Source: Roseovarius aestuariivivens
GTDB lineage: Bacteria; Pseudomonadota; Alphaproteobacteria; Rhodobacterales; Rhodobacteraceae
Assembly (NCBI RefSeq): GCF_004761875.1
Contig: NZ_SJEY01000001.1
Coordinates: 248,001-312,000, forward strand
DNA: 64,000 bases
Reading direction: 5' to 3'
Positions 1 through 8,564 of the stretch are shown in pieces. The notes under the pieces are model-generated. The model saw only the letters and a program-made list of their open reading frames with translations. It searched no databases and was not told where the DNA came from. The first letter of the stretch is position 1; each line of letters opens with the position of its first letter. The position numbers and the translations under genes were made by a program.

Positions 1-914
1 ATTTCAACCGGGTGCATTTCGAATGGCGCCGGCAGGGACAGGGCTACAGCGTCGCGCTCGATGCCCGCTCGGACCGGCACCGCCCGCCGGTCTCGGTGGC
101 GCGCATGGCCGTCGCCGACCGCCGCGCGCCGGTCTACACCTACCGCGACGAGGGCGATCACGACGCCTGGACCGTGGCGCGCGGCGCGCTGGGGCAGGGC
201 GGCACGCGCTGGCTGCCCGTGCGCCGCCCCGAGGCCTACGCGGCCGAGGTTTTCGCGCATTTCGCCCGCGCCGAGGGGATTGACCTGAGCTATGACGGCG
301 CGCTCGCCGCGCCGCCGGGCGGCAGGATCCTCGTGCGTCACCGCAGCCCCGAGCTGACGGCGATCCTGCGCGGCATGCTGAAATACTCCACCAATCTCAC
401 GGCAGAGCTGGTGGGCCTGGCCGCCACCAAAAAGCTCGTGGGCCCGCCCAAGGACCTCGCGGCGTCCGCTGCCGCCATGACCGACTGGGCGCGCGACAGC
501 CTGGGCATGCAGGGCGCGCTTTTCGTCGACCACTCCGGCCTGGGCGAGGCGTCGCGGATGACCGCCGGCGGCATGGCCCGCGCGCTGGCGCAGGTGCATG
601 GCGACGGGCAACTCGCGCCGCTGCTCAAGCCGATCCCGATGCGCGACGCCAAGGGCCGCACCCAACGCGATCACCCGGTGCGCGTCATGGCCAAGACCGG
701 CACGCTCTATTTCGTCAGCTCGCTGGCCGGCTACGCCACCGCCGCCGACGGCACCGAGCTGGCCTTCGCCATTCTGACCGCCAATCTCGACCGGCGCGAC
801 GCCGTCGACAGCCGGACCGAGGAACGCCCGCCCGGCGCCGCAAGCTTCAACGCCCGCGCCAAGCGCCTGCAACAGCAATTGATCGAGCGGTGGGGCATCG
901 TGCATGGCGGGTGA
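1..914 (+). CDS. dacB: D-alanyl-D-alanine carboxypeptidase/endopeptidase, PBP4 type (5' end outside window)
   Basis: Peptidase family S13 enzyme that trims or cleaves peptidoglycan cross-links in the periplasm. The reading frame is open from base 3, so the gene starts upstream of the window; about 303 residues are present. Two of the three penicillin-binding motifs are visible: the SxN motif in YSTNLTAE and the KTG motif in MAKTGTLYFVSSLAGY. The SxxK nucleophile motif must lie in the missing part. The in-frame GTG at base 12 is internal, because family sequence continues upstream of it. The next gene starts 54 bp after the stop. Confidence 0.88.
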   Translation, partial: FNRVHFEWRRQGQGYSVALDARSDRHRPPVSVARMAVADRRAPVYTYRDEGDHDAWTVARGALGQGGTRWLPVRRPEAYAAEVFAHFARAEGIDLSYDGALAAPPGGRILVRHRSPELTAILRGMLKYSTNLTAELVGLAATKKLVGPPKDLAASAAAMTDWARDSLGMQGALFVDHSGLGEASRMTAGGMARALAQVHGDGQLAPLLKPIPMRDAKGRTQRDHPVRVMAKTGTLYFVSSLAGYATAADGTELAFAILTANLDRRDAVDSRTEERPPGAASFNARAKRLQQQLIERWGIVHGG

Positions 915-968
915 TCCGCGGCGCGCCGCATCCCCGCCCTATCTGTCGTCAGTCAAGGAGGACCCAGC

Positions 969-1283
969 ATGGACGTGACGAAATACGAGACCGCGCTGAA
1001 AGAGCGCCGCGCCGCGCTGACCGCGCATCTCGAAACGGTCGAACAGGAACTCGACGAAACACCGTCCAAGGACTGGGAAGACCGCTCGTCCGAGCGGCAG
1101 GGCGACGAGGTCCTGGAATCTCTCGGTCAGGCCGAACTGGCTGAGCTGCGCCGGATCGACGCGGCGCTGGGCCGGATCGAGGCGGGCACCTATGGGATCT
1201 GCCAGAAATGCGGCGAGGACATCTCGACCGCGCGGCTCGATATGCTGCCCGAAACGCCCTTCTGTAAGACCTGCGCGGTCTGA
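969..1283 (+). CDS. TraR/DksA family zinc-finger protein
   Basis: A 104-residue protein of the TraR/DksA family. These proteins enter the RNA polymerase secondary channel and modulate transcription. It has an N-terminal coiled-coil-like helical half (about residues 1-75, rich in Glu, Arg and Leu), then a C4 zinc finger made of CQKC and CKTC near residues 79-102, with the typical GTYGICQKC lead-in. A strong ribosome binding site (aaggagga) lies about 8 bp before the ATG. It is shorter than E. coli DksA (151 residues) and resembles the short roseobacter versions. Its exact role (DksA-like or a stress paralogue) cannot be told from sequence. Confidence 0.85.
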   Translation: MDVTKYETALKERRAALTAHLETVEQELDETPSKDWEDRSSERQGDEVLESLGQAELAELRRIDAALGRIEAGTYGICQKCGEDISTARLDMLPETPFCKTCAV

Positions 1284-1319
1284 GGCGCGGCAGCGCCATT
1301 CGCCCCGGCCCCGGCCGCC

Positions 1320-1754
1320 TCAGCGTCCTCGGTCAAGCTTCGTGGCCAGGTGGATCAGGCTTTCCGAGCTGCGCACGCCCTTGGCCTCGCCAATCCGATC
1401 AAGCGTGTCGTCAAGCTCTTCGGTGGTCTCGGCCTCAAGCGTCACGATCAGATCGAACCGACCCGAGGTTGTGTGCACGCGTCGCACGTTGGGAAGCGAT
1501 TTTAACCGGGCCAGCACCGCGGGCTGGCTGCGCGCCTCGAGGCTCAGAAGGGCCGTGGCGCGCAGAGGCGCGCGGCGCGCCGTCGACAGCCGCAGCGTAT
1601 AACCTGCGATCACGCCGCCTGTCTCCAGCCGGTCCAGTCGCGCCTGCACCGTCGTCCGCGCCAGCCCCAGACGCCGCGCGAGCGTGGCCACCGGAAGGCG
1701 GGCATTGTCCTGTAAAAGCGCGATCAGCGCGGCATCAAGTTCGTCTGTTTGCAT
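1320..1754 (-). CDS. Lrp/AsnC family transcriptional regulator
   Basis: A 144-residue regulator with an N-terminal winged helix-turn-helix (DELDAALIALLQDNARLPVA onward) and a C-terminal RAM/AsnC ligand-binding domain. The frame runs further upstream, but ATG 1754 is chosen because MQTDELDA is the normal family start and the upstream residues look non-coding. It is divergent from the PLP decarboxylase at 1864 with 109 bp between the start codons. It is therefore a likely regulator of that decarboxylase, responding to an amino acid; this is inferred from position only. Confidence 0.85.
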   Translation of the reverse strand: MQTDELDAALIALLQDNARLPVATLARRLGLARTTVQARLDRLETGGVIAGYTLRLSTARRAPLRATALLSLEARSQPAVLARLKSLPNVRRVHTTSGRFDLIVTLEAETTEELDDTLDRIGEAKGVRSSESLIHLATKLDRGR

Positions 1755-1863
1755 TATTCCCTCGGCGATTCGCCCGAATTTTACGGCATATTGCTGGATG
1801 TGACGCCTGAAATCGTCCGGTTTTCGGGGCACACTGAAAGAAAACAAGTCACGAGGTCCGGGC

Positions 1864-2991
1864 ATGACCACACATCTTTCCTGGGGCACCCCCGTCGATC
1901 ACCTGCGCCGCACGCGGCCCGACCGGGCGGTGCTCTACCTGTCGCCGGCAGTGCTGCACGACACCGCGCGGCGCTTCACGGACGGCTTTCCGGGGCTTGT
2001 GACCTACGCGGTCAAGGCCAACCCGCACGAGGCCGTTTTGGCCAATCTTCTGGCCGCCGGGATCACCGCCTTTGACGTGGCGAGTCCGGCGGAAATGCAG
2101 GCCGTGCGCCGGCTCGCGCCCGGGGCCGTGCTGCATTACAACAATCCGGTGCGCTCGCCCGACGAGGTGGCTCTGGCCGCGCAGATCGGCGTGGCCAGCG
2201 CCTCGGTCGACGACACAGCCGAGCTCGACAAGCTGGCCCCGCTGCCGAAAACCACCGAAATCGCGGTGCGACTGGCCCTGCCGGTGCCCGGCGCGGCCTA
2301 TGATTTTGGCGCAAAATTCGGCGCGGCACCCGATCAGGCGGTGACCCTTCTGCAAGAGGTCGCGCGGCGCGGTCATCCCCCGGCGATCTGCTTTCACCCC
2401 GGCACGCAATGCGCCGACCCCGAGGCGTGGGCAAGCTATATTCGCGCCGCCGCCGACGTGGCGGCGCGCGCCGGTCTGCGCCTCGCGCGTCTCAACGTAG
2501 GCGGCGGGTTCGCCGCGCACCGCGCCGCCGCTGCGCCGGATCTCGACGCGATATTCGCGCGCATCGAGGCCGCGACGCGCGCCGCCTTCGGGCCTGCCAC
2601 GCCTGCGCTCTATTGCGAGCCGGGCCGCGCCATGGTCGCCGAGGCCATGACGCTGGCCACCCGCATCAAGGCGGTGCGCTCTGGCGCGGTCTTTCTCAAT
2701 GACGGGATCTACGGCGCTCTGGCCGAGGCCCGCGATATCGGCGCGCCGGCACGGCTTCGGGCGCTGTCGCCCTGTGGCACGCCACGCCGGGGCCGGCCAA
2801 AACCGTGCGTCGTCTTCGGTCCGACCTGCGACAGCCTCGACCGCCTGCCGGGCGAGGTGCCGCTGCCCGAAGACCTCGCGCCCGGTGATTATGTCCTTTT
2901 CGACGGCATGGGGGCGTATGCGGCCTGCCTTGCCACCGCGTTCAACGGCTACGGCCCGACCGGTCCTGTCACCGTGGGGCGCGTCGCCTGA
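1864..2991 (+). CDS. Group IV (alanine racemase-fold) PLP decarboxylase, ornithine decarboxylase-like
   Basis: A 375-residue fold-type III PLP enzyme that decarboxylates a basic amino acid, most likely ornithine, giving putrescine. The PLP lysine lies in YAVKANP near residue 50. A phosphate-binding glycine patch NVGGGFA lies near 215, the CEPGRAMV motif near 255, and the substrate Cys/Asp motif GPTCDSLD near 318. The FDGMGAYA segment ends the barrel-partner domain. Length and motifs fit the eukaryote-like ODC branch. Lysine or diaminopimelate as substrate is not excluded. A divergent Lrp-type gene lies upstream. Confidence 0.85.
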   Translation: MTTHLSWGTPVDHLRRTRPDRAVLYLSPAVLHDTARRFTDGFPGLVTYAVKANPHEAVLANLLAAGITAFDVASPAEMQAVRRLAPGAVLHYNNPVRSPDEVALAAQIGVASASVDDTAELDKLAPLPKTTEIAVRLALPVPGAAYDFGAKFGAAPDQAVTLLQEVARRGHPPAICFHPGTQCADPEAWASYIRAAADVAARAGLRLARLNVGGGFAAHRAAAAPDLDAIFARIEAATRAAFGPATPALYCEPGRAMVAEAMTLATRIKAVRSGAVFLNDGIYGALAEARDIGAPARLRALSPCGTPRRGRPKPCVVFGPTCDSLDRLPGEVPLPEDLAPGDYVLFDGMGAYAACLATAFNGYGPTGPVTVGRVA

Positions 2992-3054
2992 CCCGCGCTG
3001 GACAGCCGCGCGCGCCATGCTACCGTCCGCCTGTCTGTCAGAACGAGGCCCACC

Positions 3055-5343
3055 ATGAAAAAATTCGGACGCAGCCAGCTCGTGACCCGGCTGGAAGACG
3101 CGCGATTTCTGGCCGGGGCGGGCCGCTATACGGGCAACATCGCGCCGCGCGGCGCGCTGCGGGCCTATATCCTGCGCGCCAGCGTGGCGCATGCCCGGAT
3201 CCGGGTGGATCTGCAGGCCGCGCGCACCGCCCCGGGCGTGCATCTGGTACTCGACGCCGCGACCTTGCACGAAGAGGGCGTCACCGCGTCCATGCCGGCG
3301 CTGCTGGTGCAGAACCGTGACGGCTCGACAGCGGCGAACCCGCGCCGGCCCCTGCTGGCCGAAGACAAGGTGCGCTTCGTGGGCGAGGCGGTGGCGATGG
3401 TTGTGGCCGACACGCTCGAAGAGGCCCGCGATGCCGCCGAGCTGATCGAGATCGACTACGATGAATGCCCCGTGCATCTCGATCTCGTGGCAGGCGGCGC
3501 GGCGCTGCATGACGACGTACCCGACAACCGCGCCTTCGACTTTGCCCTCGGTGACGAAGACGCCACCGACACGGCCATCGCGGCGGCGGCGCATGTGGTC
3601 CGCCTGCCGCTCACCGACAACCGCGTCATCTCCAACCCGATGGAGCCGCGCGGCGCCTTCGCCCGGATGGAGGACGGCCGCCTGCACATCACCTATGGCG
3701 GGCAGAATGTCTGGAACACCCGCCGCCACGCCGCCGAGATCCTGAACATGGACCCAAGCGATGTGCGCGTGACCATCCCCGATGTCGGCGGCGGGTTCGG
3801 CACCAAGGCGCCTGACTACCCCGAGACGTTCCTCGTGGCGCAGGCCGCGCGGATGCTTGACCGTCCCGTGCTCTGGCTCGCCGACCGCTCCGAGGGGATG
3901 CTCTCGGACAATGCCGCGCGCGATCTTGTCCATGATCTGACGCTGGCCTTCGACGCCGATCACCGCCTCACCGCCTACAAGGTCGAGACCCGCTGCAACC
4001 TCGGCGCCTATAACAGCCCGCTGGCGCAGAACATCCCGACCAATCTCTTCGCGCGCGTGCTGATGGGGGCCTATGACTGCCAGACGGCGTTCCTGCGGGT
4101 CGAGGGGATCTACACCAACACCACGCAGGTCGACGCCTATCGCGGCGCGGGCCGGCCCGAGGCGATCTTCGCGCTGGAACGCGGCCTCGACCACGCGGCC
4201 CGGCAGCTTGGCGTGGACCCGTGGGACCTGCGCCGCCGCAACTTCATCCCGCCGGAAAAATTTCCCTACACCTCCGCCACCGGCGAACTCTACGACGTGG
4301 GCGATTTCGCCCGCGTGCTCGACGCGGCCGAGACGGCCTGCGACCGGGCGGGCTTTCCCGACCGGCAGGCCGACAGCGCTGCGCGGGGCAAACTTCGCGG
4401 GCTGGGGCTCTGTTACTATATCGAAAGCATTCTGGGCGATCCTTCCGAAACCGCGCGGATCACGTTTCAGAAGGATGACACCGTGGCGCTTTTTGTCGGC
4501 ACGCAATCGAACGGGCAGGGGCACGAGACCGTCTTCGCGCAGTTTCTCGCCGATCAGACCGGCCTGCCGGTGGACCGCATCGAGATCGTGCAGGGTGACA
4601 GCGACCGGATCGAGACGGGCGGCGGCACCGGCGGCTCCCGCTCGGTCACGGTACAAAACAACGCGACGCTGGCCACGGTCGACGCGATGATCACGGCCTT
4701 CACGGCCTATCTGGCCGAGAAGACTGGCGTGGCCGAGGATGAGATCACCTTCGATCACGAAACATTCCGCGCGCCGGGCTCCAATCTGACGCCCACGCTG
4801 GCCGAAGCCGCGCGCATGGCGCGCGAGGACGGGCGCGACGACCTGCTCGATCACGCGCAAACCGCCACGCTGCCGGGCCGCTCCTATCCCAACGGCGCCC
4901 ACGTCGCCGAGGTCGAAATCGACCCCGAGACCGGCCAGGTCACCGTCGCGCGTTACACCGTGGTCGACGATTTCGGCAATCTCATCAATCCCCTGCTGGT
5001 CGCCGGACAGGTCCATGGCGGCGTGGCGCAGGGGCTGGGCCAGGTGCTGTGCGAGCATGTGGTTCACGACGCCGATGCACAGCTGCTCACGGCAAGTTTC
5101 ATGGACTACGCCATGCCCCGCGCCGATACTCTTCCGATGATCGCCTTTTCCGATATGCCAGTGCCCTCCACCGCCAATCCCATGGGCATGAAGGGCTGTG
5201 GCGAGGCGGGCACCGTGGGGGCGATGGCGGCGGCGGCCAATGCGGTGGCCGATGCGCTTCGCCCGCTTGGCGTCGAGACCCCGCAAATGCCCTTCACCCC
5301 CCACCGGGTCTGGAGCCTGCTGCGCGATGCGGCGGCTGCGTGA
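3055..5343 (+). CDS. Xanthine dehydrogenase/CO dehydrogenase family molybdopterin-binding large subunit (CoxL form II type), orphan
   Basis: A 762-residue large subunit that would carry the molybdenum-cytosine-dinucleotide cofactor. It begins with the family start (GRSQLVTRLEDARFLAGAGRYTG-type sequence). The active-site loop reads AYRGAGRPEA, typical of form II CoxL-like enzymes and not of true CO dehydrogenase (AYXCSFR). The C-terminal GCGEAGTVGAM supplies the catalytic Glu. Substrate is unknown; form II enzymes act on aldehydes, purines or N-heterocycles. The FAD (CoxM) and 2Fe-2S (CoxS) subunits are not in this window. Its stop overlaps the next gene by 17 bp. Confidence 0.88.
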   Translation: MKKFGRSQLVTRLEDARFLAGAGRYTGNIAPRGALRAYILRASVAHARIRVDLQAARTAPGVHLVLDAATLHEEGVTASMPALLVQNRDGSTAANPRRPLLAEDKVRFVGEAVAMVVADTLEEARDAAELIEIDYDECPVHLDLVAGGAALHDDVPDNRAFDFALGDEDATDTAIAAAAHVVRLPLTDNRVISNPMEPRGAFARMEDGRLHITYGGQNVWNTRRHAAEILNMDPSDVRVTIPDVGGGFGTKAPDYPETFLVAQAARMLDRPVLWLADRSEGMLSDNAARDLVHDLTLAFDADHRLTAYKVETRCNLGAYNSPLAQNIPTNLFARVLMGAYDCQTAFLRVEGIYTNTTQVDAYRGAGRPEAIFALERGLDHAARQLGVDPWDLRRRNFIPPEKFPYTSATGELYDVGDFARVLDAAETACDRAGFPDRQADSAARGKLRGLGLCYYIESILGDPSETARITFQKDDTVALFVGTQSNGQGHETVFAQFLADQTGLPVDRIEIVQGDSDRIETGGGTGGSRSVTVQNNATLATVDAMITAFTAYLAEKTGVAEDEITFDHETFRAPGSNLTPTLAEAARMAREDGRDDLLDHAQTATLPGRSYPNGAHVAEVEIDPETGQVTVARYTVVDDFGNLINPLLVAGQVHGGVAQGLGQVLCEHVVHDADAQLLTASFMDYAMPRADTLPMIAFSDMPVPSTANPMGMKGCGEAGTVGAMAAAANAVADALRPLGVETPQMPFTPHRVWSLLRDAAAA

Positions 5344-6394
5344 TATCGCCCTCGGGCTGGCGCGACGGCTCATCCGGGCCGCGCCGCTGCATGCGCAGAA
5401 CGTGCGCCCCACCCGGCGCGGGCCTGTTACCCATGTCATCATCCTCGACGGCACCATGTCCAGCCTGCGAACGGGCCGCGAGACAAACGCGGGCCTGACC
5501 TACAAGCTTCTCCTGCGCAATCGGGGGGCCGCCCTGTCGCTCTATTACGAGGCGGGCGTGCAATGGTCCGACTGGACCCGCACCGGCGACGTGGTGGCGG
5601 GCCGCGGCATCAACCGGCAGATCCGCCGCGCCTACGGCTATCTCGCCTCGCGCTACCGGCCCGGCGACCGGATCTTTCTCTTCGGGTATTCCCGCGGGGC
5701 CTTCGCCGCGCGGTCGCTGGCCGGTCTCATCGGGCGCATCGGCCTTCTGCGCCCCGAGAAAGCCACCGTGCGCAATGTCCGCACCGCCTATCGCCACTAC
5801 CGCACGGGCGGGCAGGGCCGCGCCGCGCGCGCCTTCGCGCGCGCCCGCTGCCACGAGGCGGTCGAGATCGAGATGCTGGGTCTCTGGGACACGGTCAAGG
5901 CGCTCGGCCTGGGCGTGCCGCTGCTCTGGCGGGCCGGCGCCGCGGATCACGATTTTCACGATCACCATCTCGGCCCGCATGTAAAGGCCGGCTACCATGC
6001 GCTGGCGCGCGACGAGACGCGCAAGGTCTACACACCGGTCCTGTGGGACACCGCCGGCCTAAACGGCGCGCAGGTCGAACAGGTCTGGTTCCGCGGCACC
6101 CATGGCGATGTCGGCGGACAGCTCGACGGGCTGCAGGCCGCCCGCCCGCTGTCCAACATCCCGCTGGTCTGGATCCTGGAACGGGCCGAGGCCCGCGGCC
6201 TGCCCTTGCCCGAAGACTGGCGCGCGGATTTCCCCTGCGATCCCGCGGCCCCCTCGATCGGCACCTGGCGCGGCTGGGCCAAGCTTTTCGTGTTGCGCGG
6301 TCCGCGCCAGATCGGCGCGGACCCGTCCGAACGCCTGCACGAGACCGCGCTGCACGATCCCGCACCGCCGCCCGACGCCGCACCAGCGGTCTGA
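5327..6394 (+). CDS. DUF2235 / Tle1-like alpha-beta hydrolase domain protein
   Basis: A 355-residue protein of the DUF2235 family, which includes the catalytic part of type VI secretion phospholipase effectors such as Tle1. It shows a nucleophile elbow GYSRGAFAAR near residues 120-129, an early Asp in ILDGTM near 41, a WDTV segment, and WFRGTHGDVGG near 255, which may hold the catalytic His/Asp. ATG 5327 is chosen because MRRLRDIAL begins just before the conserved domain; it overlaps the upstream oxidoreductase by 17 bp, so the two are probably translationally coupled. No type VI genes are visible, so this is more likely a housekeeping-type family member than an effector. Confidence 0.8.
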   Translation: MRRLRDIALGLARRLIRAAPLHAQNVRPTRRGPVTHVIILDGTMSSLRTGRETNAGLTYKLLLRNRGAALSLYYEAGVQWSDWTRTGDVVAGRGINRQIRRAYGYLASRYRPGDRIFLFGYSRGAFAARSLAGLIGRIGLLRPEKATVRNVRTAYRHYRTGGQGRAARAFARARCHEAVEIEMLGLWDTVKALGLGVPLLWRAGAADHDFHDHHLGPHVKAGYHALARDETRKVYTPVLWDTAGLNGAQVEQVWFRGTHGDVGGQLDGLQAARPLSNIPLVWILERAEARGLPLPEDWRADFPCDPAAPSIGTWRGWAKLFVLRGPRQIGADPSERLHETALHDPAPPPDAAPAV

Positions 6395-6472
6395 ACGCCT
6401 GCCGGGCCCGCCTTTCGCGGCACGCCCCGTAGACCGTGCTTCAGCGCGGCCGCGCTGCGCGCATCTTTCCGT

Positions 6473-6507
6473 AAAAAACCCTGCCTCCGGGGGGACCGAT
6501 GGCAGGG
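6473..6507 (-). terminator. Rho-independent terminator of metF
   Basis: The 7-bp stem CCCTGCC/GGCAGGG (6479-6485 and 6501-6507) is followed, in the minus direction, by a run of six Ts (plus-strand aaaaaa at 6473-6478). It lies about 50 bp past the metF stop. Confidence 0.75.
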
Positions 6508-6553
6508 CAGGGGCACCAGGCCTTTTGGCCGGCACACAGGGATCTTTCGGCCC

Positions 6554-7423
6554 TCAGGCCACGTCGCGCAGCTGCACCTTTGGCGTCACGCCAAGCGCGT
6601 GACAGACATCGCGCGTCAGTTCGGGCCGGTTGAGCGTGTAGAAATGCAGCTTGTCGACACCCCCGTCGATCAGCGTGCTGCACAATTCCGTGGCCAGCGC
6701 TGTCGCCAGCAGATCCTCGCGCCCGTCGCGCTTGGCCTTTTCAAAGGCATCATCCAGCCACGCCGGCACGCTCGTCCCGCAGGAGAGCGCGAATTTGCGT
6801 GCGCCCGCCCAGTTTTCGATCGGGAAGATGCCCGGCACGATCGGCGCGTCGATCCCGGCCTTCACGCAGGCGTCCCGGAACCGGAAGAACATGTCGGCCT
6901 CGAAGAAAAATTGCGTGATCGCCTCGTCGGCGCCCGCATCGATCTTGCGCTTGAGCCACTCGATATCGGCGGCATGGTCGCGCGCCTCGGGGTGCTTCTC
7001 GGGATAGGCGCCGACACGGATCTTGAACTTGCCGGTCTCGGCAAGGGCGGCGATCAGCTCGCAACTGTCGCGGAACCCCTCCGGATGCGGCGTGAACCCG
7101 TCCGAGCCCTTGGGCGGGTCGCCGCGCAGGGCCACGATCTCGCGCACACCCGCCTCGGCAAAGCCCTCGGCGATCTGCATCGTCTCGGCGCGGCTCGCGT
7201 TCACGCAGGTCAGATGCGCCGCCACGTTCAGCCCGCTCGCCTTGTGCAGCGTCGCCACCGCATCGCGCGTCAGTTCACGGGTTGTGCCGCCCGCGCCATA
7301 GGTGACCGAAACGAACCGCGGCTCCAGCGGCGCCAGCACGTGGACCGTATCCCAAAGCCGGAACGACGCCTCGAGCGTCTTGGGGGGGAAGAATTCGAAA
7401 GAAACCTGCGGGGCCTGCGCCAT
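6554..7423 (-). CDS. metF: 5,10-methylenetetrahydrofolate reductase
   Basis: A 289-residue MTHFR that reduces 5,10-methylene-THF to 5-methyl-THF, the methyl donor for methionine synthesis. The protein starts with VSFEFFPPK (catalytic Glu), then SVTYGAGGTTRE, HLTCVNA and LRGDPPKG, which bind FAD and folate. ITQFFFEADMF and GIFPIENW are the later family motifs. ATG 7423 is used; the frame extends upstream but without family sequence. It is divergent from metR across a MetR-type site, so activation by MetR with homocysteine is likely. Confidence 0.95.
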   Translation of the reverse strand: MAQAPQVSFEFFPPKTLEASFRLWDTVHVLAPLEPRFVSVTYGAGGTTRELTRDAVATLHKASGLNVAAHLTCVNASRAETMQIAEGFAEAGVREIVALRGDPPKGSDGFTPHPEGFRDSCELIAALAETGKFKIRVGAYPEKHPEARDHAADIEWLKRKIDAGADEAITQFFFEADMFFRFRDACVKAGIDAPIVPGIFPIENWAGARKFALSCGTSVPAWLDDAFEKAKRDGREDLLATALATELCSTLIDGGVDKLHFYTLNRPELTRDVCHALGVTPKVQLRDVA

Positions 7424-7479
7424 CGGAATGATCCTGCTACCTGAACCTCTGTCCACCTCTTGTCGCAGCACATTAGATG

Positions 7480-7492
7480 TGAAACAACTTCA
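7480..7492. promoter_or_regulatory. MetR binding site
   Basis: The sequence TGAAACAACTTCA is a perfect TGAA-N5-TTCA MetR box. It lies in the 105-bp divergent gap, 57 bp from the metF start codon and 37 bp from the metR start codon. Placement fits metF activation and metR autoregulation. Confidence 0.75.
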
Positions 7493-7528
7493 TAAAATTC
7501 ATGGTCTGAATGAGCCGGACTAATATTG

Positions 7529-8449
7529 ATGCATATCGACTTTCGTCACCTGCGCACCATCCGCGCCATCCACAAGGCCGGCGGCCTGGCCCGGGCGGCC
7601 GACCTTCTGCACATCACGCAATCCGCTTTGTCGCATCAGATCAAGGGGTTAGAGGATCAGGCAGGGGTCGAGCTTTTCGTGCGCCGCTCCAAGCCGCTGA
7701 AACTTTCGGCTGCGGGCCTGCGGCTCTTGCGGGTGGCCGAAAAAGTCCTGCCCGAGATCGAGGCGCTCGAGGCCGAGTTCAACGGTCTGCGGCAGGGCAG
7801 CGCCGGACGGCTCCATATCGCCATCGAATGCCACGCCTGTTTCGAATGGCTTTTCCCCGTGCTCGAACGGTTTCGTCAGACATGGGCGGACGTGGATATC
7901 GACATCCGCCCCGGTCTCGCCTTCGACGCGCTCCCGGCCCTTGCCAAGGAAGAGGTCGATCTCGTGGTCTCCTCGGACCCTGAATCCATCCCCGGCATCA
8001 CCTTCCAGCCGCTTTTCGACTACGAGCCGCTCTTCGTGGCCTCCGCGCAGCACCCGCTCGCGGCGAAATCCTTCGTCGAGGCTGAGGATTTCCGCGACGA
8101 AACGCTCATCACCTATCCCGTCGACCGCTCCCGCCTCGATGTCTTCACCGAACTTCTGACGCCCGCCAAGGTCGAACCCCGCGCCGTGCGCCAGATCGAG
8201 CTGACGGCGGTTATCCTGCTTCTGGTGGCCTCCAATCGCGGCGTCGCGGTGCTGCCCGACTGGGTCCTGCGCGAACAGCGCACCAGTTCGGAGTTCATCA
8301 CCCGGCCCCTCACCAAAGACGGCGTGACCAAGCGGCTTTACGCCGCCATCCGCAGCGACGACGTCGATAAACCCTTCATGTCCCACCTTATTCGTCTCGC
8401 GCGCGAAATTCCCCTGCGCCTGCAGCGCCCGGCAGAACCCTCGCTCTGA
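7529..8449 (+). CDS. metR: LysR-family methionine regulator MetR
   Basis: A 306-residue LysR-type regulator. The N-terminal helix-turn-helix (GGLARAADLLHITQSALSHQ) matches MetR closely, as do LFVRRSKPL, the AIECHACFEW segment (AIECHSC in E. coli MetR), the FDYE motif, and YPVDRSRLDVF near residue 190. It would sense homocysteine and control methionine biosynthesis genes. ATG 7529 is preferred over the TTG three bases earlier. It is divergent from metF. Confidence 0.92.
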   Translation: MHIDFRHLRTIRAIHKAGGLARAADLLHITQSALSHQIKGLEDQAGVELFVRRSKPLKLSAAGLRLLRVAEKVLPEIEALEAEFNGLRQGSAGRLHIAIECHACFEWLFPVLERFRQTWADVDIDIRPGLAFDALPALAKEEVDLVVSSDPESIPGITFQPLFDYEPLFVASAQHPLAAKSFVEAEDFRDETLITYPVDRSRLDVFTELLTPAKVEPRAVRQIELTAVILLLVASNRGVAVLPDWVLREQRTSSEFITRPLTKDGVTKRLYAAIRSDDVDKPFMSHLIRLAREIPLRLQRPAEPSL

Positions 8450-8564
8450 TTCCGCCTGCTCCGAATGCCCAAAAGATAGGCAGGCACCGCGCTTTTTCTT
8501 GGCATGCCGCCGCCCGCTTGGCATCATGGCGCCGCGCGGCGCAAGCTACAGGACAACGTTTCGG

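Noticed and set aside
1849..5457. 1202-codon open frame on the minus strand opposite the decarboxylase and molybdenum hydroxylase
   Set aside because: High-GC shadow frame; the plus-strand proteins carry clear family motifs and the minus product is Arg/Gly-rich without domains.
7424..7528. SAM or SAH riboswitch upstream of metF
   Set aside because: The gap is 105 bp, is explained by a divergent promoter with a MetR box, and I see no conserved riboswitch core.
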